In this document: positions 7,409 to 16,357 of the stretch, piece by piece
How the letters are laid out: every line of letters begins with the position of its first letter
Numbering within the stretch: position 1 is the first letter of the stretch
Assembly: GCA_965225715.1 (NCBI GenBank)
Contig: CBDDBK010000002.1
Coordinates: 372,001-436,000 of the forward strand
Length of the DNA: 64,000 nt
Source: CBDDBK01 sp965225715
Lineage (GTDB): Bacteria > Bacteroidota > Bacteroidia > Cytophagales > Flammeovirgaceae
Direction: 5' to 3'
Notes under the pieces: model-generated
The model's database searches: none
What the model saw: the letters and a program-made list of their open reading frames with translations, nothing else
What the model was told of the DNA's origin: nothing
Made by a program: the position numbers and the translations under genes

Positions 7409-7786
7409 TTATCCAATTACTTTTTTAGAAACTTGTTTTTCTTTTATACGGGCATTTTTTCCATATTTCCCTCTCAAAAAGTATATTCTTGCTCTTCTTG
7501 TTTTCCCTTTTTTCAGAACCTCTATTTTTTCAATATTAGGTGAACAAATAGGTATAATTCTTTCTACTCCAATGTTATTGGTTATTTTTCGTACCGTAAA
7601 AGTTTCGCCCATAGTATTGGGGTTTTTACGCTGAATTACGATGCCTTTAAATTGTTGTATGCGCTGTTTATCCCCTTCTATTATTTTGAGATGAACATTG
7701 ATAGTATCCCCTGATTTAAAATTTGGGAAACTATTTGTATGAGAATTTTTTAAATCGTCCTCTATAAATGAAATTAAATTTTCCAT
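7409..7786 (-). CDS. rplS: 50S ribosomal protein L19
   Basis: L19 sits at the 30S-50S interface of the ribosome. The start chosen is the ATG at 7786, giving 125 residues that begin MENLISFIEDDL. A start 18 bases upstream would add an atypical extension. FKSGDTINVHLKIIEG, FKGIVIQRKN, TFTVRKI and GVERIIPICSPNI are the canonical L19 blocks. The C-terminal tail is basic (KKGKTRRARIYFLRG). The gene is not linked to trmD, rimM or rpsP, its usual companions in many bacteria. Confidence 0.95.
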   Translation of the reverse strand: MENLISFIEDDLKNSHTNSFPNFKSGDTINVHLKIIEGDKQRIQQFKGIVIQRKNPNTMGETFTVRKITNNIGVERIIPICSPNIEKIEVLKKGKTRRARIYFLRGKYGKNARIKEKQVSKKVIG

Positions 7787-8001
7787 ATATGTAAAAATTT
7801 GCAAGTAAAAAAATGCCTATTAGTTAAAATTTATTGTCATAATTTACAAATAGAGTTTTCTAAAAAAACTTTAAATATTTGATTTTTAACAATTTTTAAT
7901 CTTTTAAAGTTAGGTATAAGTTTAAAGTTTTATTTTATAAGTCTTTTATTATCAATAAATTAATTCTCATACTATTTTTTTTATAAAAAAAGCTATGACT
8001 G

Positions 8002-8009
8002 CAAAGGTA
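8002..8009 (-). promoter_or_regulatory. TAnnTTTG element upstream of rplS
   Basis: Read on the minus strand, TACCTTTG followed by CAG. It matches the Bacteroidota -7 element, 216 bases ahead of the L19 start. No clear -33 box. Confidence 0.4.
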
Positions 8010-8107
8010 ATAGAAGTTGTTTAGATTCTTTAAAAAATAAGAATAAAAAAACAAATTAAGTTTAAAGAAAGTTTAATAGATTTAGGGCTAAAGTTTATAA
8101 AAAAATG

Positions 8108-8115
8108 TATATTTG
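8108..8115 (+). promoter_or_regulatory. TAnnTTTG promoter element for rpoB
   Basis: TATATTTG, followed by CGGG, lies 182 bases upstream of the rpoB start, in a 490-base gene-free stretch. It gives rpoB its own promoter, in keeping with the absence of the usual rplJL genes upstream. Confidence 0.5.
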
Positions 8116-8297
8116 CGGGCTTGATTTTGCAATAACACCCTATATACTTGATTTTAGATATGATTTAGTTTTATGTACAATAAATTTTTATATAAACTTT
8201 ATTATTAGTCAGTAAAGAATTCTTAAAAAACCTATTAGTTATCGCTTAGTCGGTCTATAATCAAAATTTTGTAACGCTTTAAATAATATTATCAGTT

Positions 8298-11200
8298 TTG
8301 CTAGATAACAGTCAAAGAATTGATTTTTCCAAGTCAATAAGAACACTTCCTTATCCAGATTTTTTATCTATTCAATTGGATTCATTTCAGCGTTTTTTCA
8401 AAATAGGCTCTTCAGCTAGAGAACGTAAAAAAGAGCACCTGTACCAGGTTTTTATGGATAACTTTCCGGTTACAGATTCACGAGAAAATTATGTTTTGGA
8501 GTTCTTAGACTACACGGTTGAACATCCAAGGTACAGTATAAAAGAATGTTTAGACCAAGGTCTAACTTATTCAGTACCTATAAAAGTTAGGTTTCGGGTT
8601 TATACTACGGACGAAGAAATAGAATTTGAACCTAGTGAAAAAGAAGTTTATTTAGGTAATATCCCTTATATGACTCCGGGTGGGTCTTTTATTATTAATG
8701 GTGCAGAACGAGTGATAGTTTCTCAATTGCACCGTTCTCCCGGTGTTTTCTTTTCTCAGACCAAACATACTAACGGTACTAACTTATATTCAGCTCGTAT
8801 TATCCCTTTTCGAGGTTCTTGGATAGAATTCACTACAGACACAAAAAATGTTATTTATGCTTATATAGATAGAAAGAAAAAATTTCCACTTACAACCTTA
8901 TTAAGGGCTATAGGTTACGGTACAGATAAACAAATTCTAGACCTTTTTGGTATTTGTGAAGAAGTCCCTGCTACTAAAAATAATTTAAGCAAAATTATAG
9001 GTAGAAAAATAGCATCTCGTATTTTAAAAACTTGGGTAGAAGATTTTGGAGATGAAGAAACAGGAGAGATTCAATCTATTGAACGTTATGAAGTTATCTT
9101 TGAAAGAAATCATATATTAGGAGAAAAAGATATAGAAAAAATTATAGAAACAGATATAGAAACAATTGTTCTTTACAGAGAAGATGTGAATTTAAATGAT
9201 TATAATGTTGTTTATAATACATTAAATCAAGATAATTCCAATTCCGAAAAAGAGGCTGTAGAACAGATTTATCGTCAGTTACGTAATGTGGATCCGCCTG
9301 ATGAACAAACAGCTCGTGATACTATTCAAGGTATTTTTTTTAGTGAAAAACGCTATGATTTAGGCGAAGTTGGAAGATATAAAATTAATAAAAAGCTTGG
9401 ACTAAATATTCAAATGGATATCAGAGTTTTGAGTAACCTCGATATTGTCAGTATAGTAAAACATCTTATTGTTTTGGTGAATTCTCGGGCAGTTGTCGAT
9501 GATATAGATCATTTAAGCAATCGACGCGTTCGAACTGTAGGGGAACAGATACAAGCGCAGTTTGCTTTAGGGCTTGCCAGAATGGCAAGAAATGTTCGAG
9601 AACGTATGAATGTTAGGGATAATGAAAAATTTACACCTGTTGATTTAGTTAATGGACGTACCCTTTCCTCTGTTATTAATAGCTTTTTTGGTACAAATCA
9701 GTTGTCTCAGTTTATGGATCAAACCAATCCTTTGGCTGAAATAACCCATAAAAGAAGAGTATCCGCTTTAGGACCTGGTGGTTTATCAAGAGAGCGAGCA
9801 GGTTTTGAAGTTAGAGATGTTCATTATACCCATTATGGAAGACTTTGTACTATTGAAACCCCAGAAGGTCCAAATATTGGACTTATTTCTTCATTATGTG
9901 TTCATGCTCAAATTAATAATATGGGCTTTATTGAGACACCATATAAAAAAATACAAAAAGGAAAAGTAACCAATAATATTCATTATTTAAGTGCTGAAGA
10001 AGAAGATGGAAAAAATATAGGACAAGCAACAGCGAAATTTAATAAAGACGGTAATTTTGAAGTAGATTTAGTAAAAACCCGATACGAGGGGGATTATTCT
10101 TTACTCTCTCCAGAAAAATTAACATATATAGATGTTGCACCAAATCAGATCGTTTCAGTAGCTGCTTCTATTATTCCTTTCTTAGAACATGATGATGCTA
10201 ATAGGGCTTTGATGGGCTCTAATATGCAGCGACAAGCTGTTCCACTTATGAAGCCTGAAGCACCTATTGTAGGTACTGGTTTAGAAAAGTTTATCGTTCG
10301 TGATTCGCGATCTATGTTAATGGCAGAAAATAACGGTATTATCGAATATGTTGATGCTGATGAAATTGTTATAAAGTATGAATTACTAGAAGAACAACAA
10401 GCTACGACTTGTGAATCTAATCTTGTAACTTATAAATTAGCTAAGTTTAGACGTACCAATCAAGATACCTGTTTTGATCAAAAACCTCTTGTGCGCAAGG
10501 GAGATAAAGTTATTAAAGGACAGATTCTAACGGAAGGTTATGCAACTTCTAAAGGCGAATTAGCTTTAGGCGTTAACTTAAAAGTTGCCTTTATGCCTTG
10601 GCAAGGTTATAATTTTGAAGATGCTATTGTTATATCAGAACGAGTTGTCAAAGAAGATATTTTTACTTCTATTCATATCAAAGATTTCTCTTTGAATCTC
10701 AGAGATAGCAAACGAAATCAAGAAGAATTTACTTCTGAAATACCTAATGTTAGTGAAGACGCTGTTAAGAATTTAGATGAAAATGGTATCATTCGGGTTG
10801 GTAGTTTAGTCAAAGAAGATGACATACTAATAGGAAAAATTACACCTAAAGGCGAAACAGATCCTACACCAGAAGAAAAACTCCTTAGAGCTATTTTTGG
10901 AGATAAAGCCGGTGATGTTAAAGATGCATCTTTAAGAGCTTACCCTTCTTTGGAAGGTGTTGTTGTGAACACTCAAGTTTTTACAAGAATTAAAAAAACT
11001 AAAAAAAGTGATAAAACTTTAATCAACCAATCTGAAATAGATGCTGTAAAAGAAGAATACAGATCAAATCTTATAAAACTCAAAGAAATAGTCGTTGAAA
11101 AATTATACCGTTTATTAAAAAATAAAACAGCTTTAACAATTAAGAACCAATTTGAACATATTATTGTAGAAAAAGGTACTAAGTTTACAAAAGATATAAT

Positions 11201-12158
11201 TTATAAAACTTTCTTTCCAGAAGATAACCCTTATGAAGAAAGTAATTATAATATAAAGGAAGAAGTTACTTTGTTTAAATATGTTAATTTTGAAGGCTGG
11301 ACTAAAGATGAACAAATAAATGTTTTAGTTAAAAGTTTGTTAAACAATTATTTACACAACTATAATAAATTAAGTGTAAACTTTAAAAGAAAATTATTTT
11401 CTTTAGAAGTTGGTGATGAATTACCTCAAGGTATTGTACAACTTGCCAAAGTTTACATTGCTCAAAAACGTAAACTTAAAGTAGGTGATAAAATGGCAGG
11501 ACGACATGGAAATAAAGGTGTGGTTGCTAAAATTGTAAGAGAAGAAGATATGCCCTTTTTAGAAGATGGAACACCTGTAGATGTGGTACTTAATCCTTTG
11601 GGTGTCCCTTCAAGGATGAATATCGGACAAATTTATGAAACCATATTAGGCTGGGCTGGACTTAAACTTGATAAAAAGTATGCTACCCCTATTTTTGATG
11701 GCGCCAGCGAACAAGAAGTTATTGATGAGTTAAACAAATCAAATTTACCTAATTTTGGTAGAACAGTCGTTTATGATGGTTTGACAGGAGAAAAATTTGA
11801 TCAACCTGTTACAGTAGGTGTTATTTATATCCTAAAACTTGGACACATGGTTGACGATAAAATGCATGCACGTTCTATTGGACCATATTCTTTAATTACT
11901 CAACAACCTTTAGGTGGTAAAGCTCAATTTGGAGGACAGCGTTTCGGAGAAATGGAAGTATGGGCATTAGAAGCCTTTGGTGCTGCTCATATTTTACAAG
12001 AAATGCTAACTGTTAAATCTGATGACGTTATTGGAAGAGCTAAAGTTTATGAAAGTATTGTAAAGAATGAACCTGTTCCTTCGCCTTCTGTTCCAGAATC
12101 TTTTAATGTACTTATTCATGAATTAAGAGGTTTATGTTTAGATATTACTTTAGATTAA
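8298..12158 (+). CDS. rpoB: DNA-directed RNA polymerase subunit beta
   Basis: RpoB is the beta subunit of core RNA polymerase. The 1286-residue sequence carries all main beta regions. The rifampicin pocket reads QLSQFMDQTNPLAEITHKRR, then SALGPGGLSRERAGFEVRDV, with the usual Asp, His and Ser at the resistance positions, so no resistance change is visible. GRHGNKGVV and the C-terminal GGKAQFGGQRFGEMEVWALE are intact. The start must be the TTG at 8298: a stop lies 18 bases upstream in frame and no ATG or GTG comes between. rpoC, normally immediately downstream, is absent, as are rplJ and rplL upstream. The next gene is convergent. Confidence 0.97.
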   Translation: MLDNSQRIDFSKSIRTLPYPDFLSIQLDSFQRFFKIGSSARERKKEHLYQVFMDNFPVTDSRENYVLEFLDYTVEHPRYSIKECLDQGLTYSVPIKVRFRVYTTDEEIEFEPSEKEVYLGNIPYMTPGGSFIINGAERVIVSQLHRSPGVFFSQTKHTNGTNLYSARIIPFRGSWIEFTTDTKNVIYAYIDRKKKFPLTTLLRAIGYGTDKQILDLFGICEEVPATKNNLSKIIGRKIASRILKTWVEDFGDEETGEIQSIERYEVIFERNHILGEKDIEKIIETDIETIVLYREDVNLNDYNVVYNTLNQDNSNSEKEAVEQIYRQLRNVDPPDEQTARDTIQGIFFSEKRYDLGEVGRYKINKKLGLNIQMDIRVLSNLDIVSIVKHLIVLVNSRAVVDDIDHLSNRRVRTVGEQIQAQFALGLARMARNVRERMNVRDNEKFTPVDLVNGRTLSSVINSFFGTNQLSQFMDQTNPLAEITHKRRVSALGPGGLSRERAGFEVRDVHYTHYGRLCTIETPEGPNIGLISSLCVHAQINNMGFIETPYKKIQKGKVTNNIHYLSAEEEDGKNIGQATAKFNKDGNFEVDLVKTRYEGDYSLLSPEKLTYIDVAPNQIVSVAASIIPFLEHDDANRALMGSNMQRQAVPLMKPEAPIVGTGLEKFIVRDSRSMLMAENNGIIEYVDADEIVIKYELLEEQQATTCESNLVTYKLAKFRRTNQDTCFDQKPLVRKGDKVIKGQILTEGYATSKGELALGVNLKVAFMPWQGYNFEDAIVISERVVKEDIFTSIHIKDFSLNLRDSKRNQEEFTSEIPNVSEDAVKNLDENGIIRVGSLVKEDDILIGKITPKGETDPTPEEKLLRAIFGDKAGDVKDASLRAYPSLEGVVVNTQVFTRIKKTKKSDKTLINQSEIDAVKEEYRSNLIKLKEIVVEKLYRLLKNKTALTIKNQFEHIIVEKGTKFTKDIIYKTFFPEDNPYEESNYNIKEEVTLFKYVNFEGWTKDEQINVLVKSLLNNYLHNYNKLSVNFKRKLFSLEVGDELPQGIVQLAKVYIAQKRKLKVGDKMAGRHGNKGVVAKIVREEDMPFLEDGTPVDVVLNPLGVPSRMNIGQIYETILGWAGLKLDKKYATPIFDGASEQEVIDELNKSNLPNFGRTVVYDGLTGEKFDQPVTVGVIYILKLGHMVDDKMHARSIGPYSLITQQPLGGKAQFGGQRFGEMEVWALEAFGAAHILQEMLTVKSDDVIGRAKVYESIVKNEPVPSPSVPESFNVLIHELRGLCLDITLD

Positions 12159-12300
12159 TAAAACCTTCTCATAAAGAAATAGTATAAGAATTAATTTGTT
12201 GATAACAAGGATTTTACAAAATATAATTTATGCATAATCTTTAAATTATGAACCTTTTGAAAACCAACTATTTATAGTTTTTATAAGAAAACTCTGTATT

Positions 12301-12332
12301 ATACTCAGATTGCTTGCAAGCAATCTGAGTAT
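12301..12332. terminator. Perfect 32-bp palindrome between convergent rpoB and DUF4293 gene
   Basis: ATACTCAGATTGCTTG (12301-12316) is followed by its exact reverse complement (12317-12332). It sits between two convergent stop codons, where a bidirectional terminator is expected, though no U tract follows. Confidence 0.6.
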
Positions 12333-12378
12333 GAAGTGACTATACATCAGTTTTTCAAATGTTATTTAACATATAAAG

Positions 12379-12858
12379 TTATCGTATGCGTTCCGATGAT
12401 TTTAATAAAGCAATATCTTTTTTAATAGCTTTGACAGCTAAACTATTAAAAAAAATAGCCAAAGCAGGTAAAATAAAAACCCAATTAAATTCACTTGTCT
12501 CATTAGTCAATTCTGTTATATTTTTTGACTTATCCCAAAAGAAAAGAATAGTTAAAATCAAAACGATTAAACTGATAGCTATTATTTTGGAAATAGAAAT
12601 TTGTTTAACTCTATTTTTATAATTTAATAATGCTACTATAAAAATAATCGAGATGAGTAAAGATAAGATAAGGATATAAATGCTAGAAATCTGGCTAATT
12701 ATAACATTATTTTGGCTATAAATAATATTTATACTTCCCAATAAAATTGTTTCGCCTGTTTCAACATTTTGATTTGACCATATTACAGAAGAAAAGGCAA
12801 ATATTGATAAACATAAAGCACCAAGTCCAAAAAAAATGGATTGTATTCTTTGAATCAT
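12379..12858 (-). CDS. DUF4293 family membrane protein
   Basis: 159 residues beginning MIQRIQSIFFGLGALCLSIF, the characteristic opening of the Bacteroidota-specific DUF4293 family. Four hydrophobic segments are visible at about residues 7-27, 58-78, 88-108 and 125-145. The tail is short and charged. Function is unknown and nothing in the context suggests one. It lies 38 bases downstream of the next minus-strand gene, so the two could be co-transcribed. Confidence 0.8.
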   Translation of the reverse strand: MIQRIQSIFFGLGALCLSIFAFSSVIWSNQNVETGETILLGSINIIYSQNNVIISQISSIYILILSLLISIIFIVALLNYKNRVKQISISKIIAISLIVLILTILFFWDKSKNITELTNETSEFNWVFILPALAIFFNSLAVKAIKKDIALLKSSERIR

Positions 12859-12896
12859 TAGATTATATAAATATAAATATTAAAATAAAAATAAAA

Positions 12897-13571
12897 CTAT
12901 CGTGTACCTGTTAAATTTGCTGATGTTGCTTTAGGTTCTATAAAATAATATATTTTTGATTTTTTTTTGACATAGTAACTAACTTTCATTTTTTTCAAAC
13001 GCTGATTAGATTCAATATACATGGACTCAATAGTTCTTTTTAATATTTCGAAGTTTTTTTTCATAATCTTATCGGCCTCTTTTACTATTGTATTCGAAAA
13101 AGCATTATTTTTATAGGTATAGTCATAAGCTACATCTTTTTCTCCTAAGTTCTTAGATACAACCTGTATAATTGCATCTCGATATTGAATATTAAGTTGG
13201 TTAATGTAACGGTTAGCCTCATTTCTATTGAAAACCAATTTATTATGAAGTTTTCTACGTTCTAAAAATAAATGACTAATTTGCTTAGTTTTATAATCTA
13301 ATAACCCTGTAAAACCGCTTTTTGTAGCAATTTTTAGATTATCTAAAAAAGTGGCCGTACCATAATCTTCAAGAATTTTATCAGGATCTTGAAGAAAATT
13401 AAGATCTTGATTATAATCTTTTAAGGCTTTTATAAACCAGTGTTCTTGTTTTATAGAATCTAAAATACTATAGTTTTTTGAATAGCTTGTTCTGGTATCT
13501 TGAGCTTTAAGTGGTGAAATTATAATGATTAGACCTGCTAATATAGAAATAAATATTCTTTGATATATCAT
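12897..13571 (-). CDS. Uncharacterised secreted protein
   Basis: 224 residues. The N-terminus MIYQRIFISILAGLIIIIS followed by PLKAQD is a clear signal peptide with a cleavage site after Ala-Gln. The mature part is Lys- and Asn-rich and predicted mostly helical (for example LFLERRKLHNKLVFNRNEAN). The end is basic. I do not recognise a family. It is most likely periplasmic or surface-exposed. A perfect 26-bp palindrome lies 45 bases upstream of its start and could be an operator. Confidence 0.6.
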   Translation of the reverse strand: MIYQRIFISILAGLIIIISPLKAQDTRTSYSKNYSILDSIKQEHWFIKALKDYNQDLNFLQDPDKILEDYGTATFLDNLKIATKSGFTGLLDYKTKQISHLFLERRKLHNKLVFNRNEANRYINQLNIQYRDAIIQVVSKNLGEKDVAYDYTYKNNAFSNTIVKEADKIMKKNFEILKRTIESMYIESNQRLKKMKVSYYVKKKSKIYYFIEPKATSANLTGTR

Positions 13572-13615
13572 TTAAACTATAAGTATAAAACTGGAAAAGA
13601 AAGTACATATAAATG

Positions 13616-13641
13616 TATCTATCCATATATATGGATAGATA
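13616..13641. promoter_or_regulatory. Perfect 26-bp palindrome upstream of the secreted-protein gene
   Basis: TATCTATCCATAT (13616-13628) followed by its exact reverse complement. It is 45 bases upstream of the minus-strand start at 13571. It could be a dimer binding site or a hairpin. No regulator can be named. Confidence 0.4.
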
Positions 13642-13824
13642 ATAATTCTTAAAACTATTAAAAAACTCTAAAGAATATTTTTAAAAATTAAAAAATACTC
13701 TTTAGATAATAATATATATAAACATATAGGTGGTATTTCAGAAAATATGATTTGGAAAAATAGTTTTGATATTGAGGTATTTAAAGTTAAATTTGCCCTT
13801 TTCTTTAATCAAATTCAGAACAAA

Positions 13825-13997
13825 ATGACCATAGAAATAACTCTTAAAATGCTTCAAATGTGATGGCGAAGATATAACAAAAAATCGCGTAAACCAATTA
13901 TACAAACAAAATTATCTCTGTAAAACTTGCCAAACTCAGTTTATAGTGCCTCATAAATTAACCTATAAAGCCTGTAAGGGCTTTCTTATAAAAAAAA
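13825..13997 (+). pseudogene. IS1-type transposase N-terminal fragment (zinc ribbon)
   Basis: An ATG at 13825 begins MTIEITLK. Removing one A near 13847 continues the frame as CFKCDGEDITKN, then LCKTCQTQF, a CxxC-CxxC zinc ribbon like that of IS1 InsA proteins. The frame ends at 13989-13997 in or near the left end of the following element. It is a frameshifted, truncated relic. Bases just after that element (about 15140-15190) can be read as KCSFGVGNRSI, possibly the rest of the same protein, which would mean the ISAs1 element inserted into it. Confidence 0.6.
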
Positions 13998-15124
13998 TGT
14001 GCGTGTAAAATAGTGTATATTTATGTTTATTTAATCGCAACATTCATATAAATCTACACTCACAAGATGCAAGTAACATCATTTTATCGGCAAATACAAA
14101 ATTATTCAGGTTTAGATTTAAGGGATAATAGAGGTAAGAAGCTGGACTTTGCCTTTGTGTTGCTTAGTTTGATTATAGCTCTATTACGTGGTCGAGATGC
14201 TACGCTTTCTGGTATTCAGCGAGGGATGCAAAATACTAACGAAGCCTTGTGTTCCTTTTTAGGCCTTGATAATAAACGTGCTATATCACGTTCTTATCTC
14301 CCATTTTTTTTAAAAACAATAGCTTTGGAGCCTTTGGAAGCCCTGCTGTTTAAAAATTTTGGTCTTGATCTAAAATCGGAAGAGCGCGCATGGTTTGCTG
14401 ACGATGGGCAAGAATTGAGGGCTAGTATTAAAAAAGGGGATAAGCGTGGAGAGGCTTTAGTACAATTGGTCAAACACTCAGACAGAGAGGTTTTGGCTCA
14501 AAGGCTATTACAATGGTAAAAAAGAAAGTGAGCAGCCCTGTCTCCAAAACTTGCTCGAAGAAACGAAAGCCAATTTTTAATCGGTTTGAAAGCCAATCAA
14601 AAAGAATTATTGGCGGCTATGAGCGGCTATGTGAAGCGATTAAAGCCTGTTAATCAAGAAATTACATTTAATAAAGGGCATGGAGGTATAGAAAAAAGAG
14701 AGTATAAGCATTATGCTATTTCGGGTCAATATGTTGATAGCCCTTGGCGAACAAGTGGCTTTAAGAGTCTTTTTAAGGTGAAGCGTTGGCGTTTTGATTT
14801 AACTAGTGTTGAACAATCTTGCCAGGTATCTTATTCTATTTCTAACGGAGGTTTTGATAAAAACGAAGACTATTTTTCGGCTATTCGGGAGCATTGGTCA
14901 GTAGAGACCAATAATCATATTCGCGATGTTAGCTTAAAAGAGGATCAATTAAGAACTAAAGAAAAGGCGGTAACCGGGGTTTTATCTGTATGCAGAACCC
15001 TGGTAATTAAACTTCTAAAGAAGACAAACACTAAAAATATGCTTGCTCAGATCCAGTTATTTCAAGACAAGTTTTCTAAACTTTTGCAGTGGTTTAGGAG
15101 CATAAATTGTTTATAAGAAAACCC
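13978..15124 (+). mobile_element. Degenerate ISAs1-family insertion sequence
   Basis: About 1.15 kb. Possible terminal inverted repeats are GGGCTTTCTTATAAA at 13978-13992 and, on the other strand, GGGTTTTCTTATAAA at 15124-15110 (14 of 15 match). No clear target duplication flanks them. The single transposase gene inside is broken, so the element cannot move on its own. The ends are tentative because ISAs1 ends vary. Confidence 0.6.
14067..15116 (+). pseudogene. ISAs1-family DDE transposase, frameshifted and internally deleted
   Basis: The 5' frame (14067-14519) encodes the ISAs1 N-terminal helical domain and the first catalytic region (AWFADDGQELRAS). Near 14504 one extra base breaks it: the true continuation YYNGKKESEQPC lies in the next frame. 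A second shift near 14578 leads into LKANQKELL in the third segment (14586-15116). That segment has the GHGGIEKREY and REHWSVETNNHIRDV blocks of the family. Between the two breaks about 25 residues are missing compared with intact relatives, including the segment with the second catalytic Asp. The protein is therefore inactive. Confidence 0.85.
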
Positions 15125-15311
15125 TTTTTCAATTTATTAAAAAAGTGTAGTTTCGGAGTTGGAAATAGGAGTATTAATAACTCCTCTATGTAAATTTATA
15201 CAACATTTTACCATCTAACAATTCATCATCCTGATTTCCATTAAAATACTTATTTCTGAAAGTATATAATTTATAAAAAAGTTTTATATGATTTAGAGTG
15301 TTAAATCTAAA

Positions 15312-16022
15312 TTATAAACCAAATAAAAATTGATTGTAAATACTACTTAGAAATAGTAAAATAAGTAAAGCTAATCTTAAAAAAAACTTAGTATAAGCAA
15401 TAACATTTTGTTTTTCCATAGTTTTATGATTTAGCCCTGAAAGCTTGGGATAACAGGGTATATATTGCTCATACTGTTTTTTTATATAGATCATGTCTTT
15501 ATCAATATCGCCTGTTGGTTTAAAAATACTGTGTACTCCAACAATCTTTTTTTTATAATCAGCGTAGATTAAAGCTATAGGCACTTTACTTTTTAGAGCA
15601 ATATGATAGAATCCCGTTTTCCATTTTTCTCGTCTTGAGCGTGTACCTTCTGGAGTTATGACAAATTTTATTTCCTTTTGAGAATCTAAATAATTAGCTA
15701 TAAAAGAAACCATATCTTTATTTTTTTCTCTGTCTACAGGTATAAAACCTATTGATTTTAAGGCAATAGCAAAGGCTTTATTTTTAAAAAGTTCTTTTTT
15801 GATAAAACCCTTTGTTTTTTTTAAACCAAGTACTTGATAGTAGAGACAAAAAAGCATAAAATCCCAATTGCTGGTATGAGATGCACCAATAATGACACAC
15901 TTTTTTATTTTATTAGGAATTTTTTCCCCAATCTTCCAACCAATTAGCCATATAATGACTAAAGATATAAGAAGAATAATAGAGCTAAAAATAAAGTTAA
16001 TGATTTTCTTTAGAAGGAGCAT
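15312..16022 (-). CDS. PlsC-like lysophospholipid acyltransferase
   Basis: 236 residues. The acyltransferase block 1 His-x4-Asp is HTSNWD at residues 49-54, block 2 region is FIKKELFKN, and block 3 is PEGTRS at 124-129. A hydrophobic N-terminal helix (10-30) and a C-terminal one (about 213-233) anchor it in the inner membrane. Such enzymes transfer acyl chains to lysophosphatidate or related lipids. The exact acceptor is not evident: the sequence resembles the shorter Bacteroidota acyltransferase group rather than classical PlsC. It is monocistronic as far as can be seen. Confidence 0.85.
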   Translation of the reverse strand: MLLLKKIINFIFSSIILLISLVIIWLIGWKIGEKIPNKIKKCVIIGASHTSNWDFMLFCLYYQVLGLKKTKGFIKKELFKNKAFAIALKSIGFIPVDREKNKDMVSFIANYLDSQKEIKFVITPEGTRSRREKWKTGFYHIALKSKVPIALIYADYKKKIVGVHSIFKPTGDIDKDMIYIKKQYEQYIPCYPKLSGLNHKTMEKQNVIAYTKFFLRLALLILLFLSSIYNQFLFGL

Positions 16023-16255
16023 ATAGAGCTAATTAAATTGATCGGGGAATGAATATAAAATTAAAGATTTATATCTATTAAAATAATTATAAATTATGAA
16101 AATTAAAATATTGAAAATAATCAACCATTAAAAAAATATAATTAGACGACTATACTCTATAGATTATTTTTTTTTGCACAGGTTTAAAAAATTTAATATG
16201 TTGAAAATCTATAGTTTTATTAAAAAATTTGACTTCTAAAATATGATTATTATAC

Positions 16256-16287
16256 AAAATTGGACGGTCATAGGACCGCCCAATTTT
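16256..16287 (-). terminator. Rho-independent terminator of the YceI-like gene
   Basis: AAAATTGGACGGTC, a 4-base loop, then GACCGCCCAATTTT: a 14-bp stem with one mismatch, flanked by T runs on both sides. It lies 71 bases past the stop of the minus-strand YceI-like gene and may work in both directions. The rest of 16023-16357 holds no gene. Bases about 16148-16240 loosely resemble an inverted, decayed copy of the MITE seen at 44865. Confidence 0.75.
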
Positions 16288-16357
16288 TATAATAAGTTGT
16301 TTTACGTTTGCGATTCATCATATTTTAAAATACGATGACCAATATATAATAAACAAA

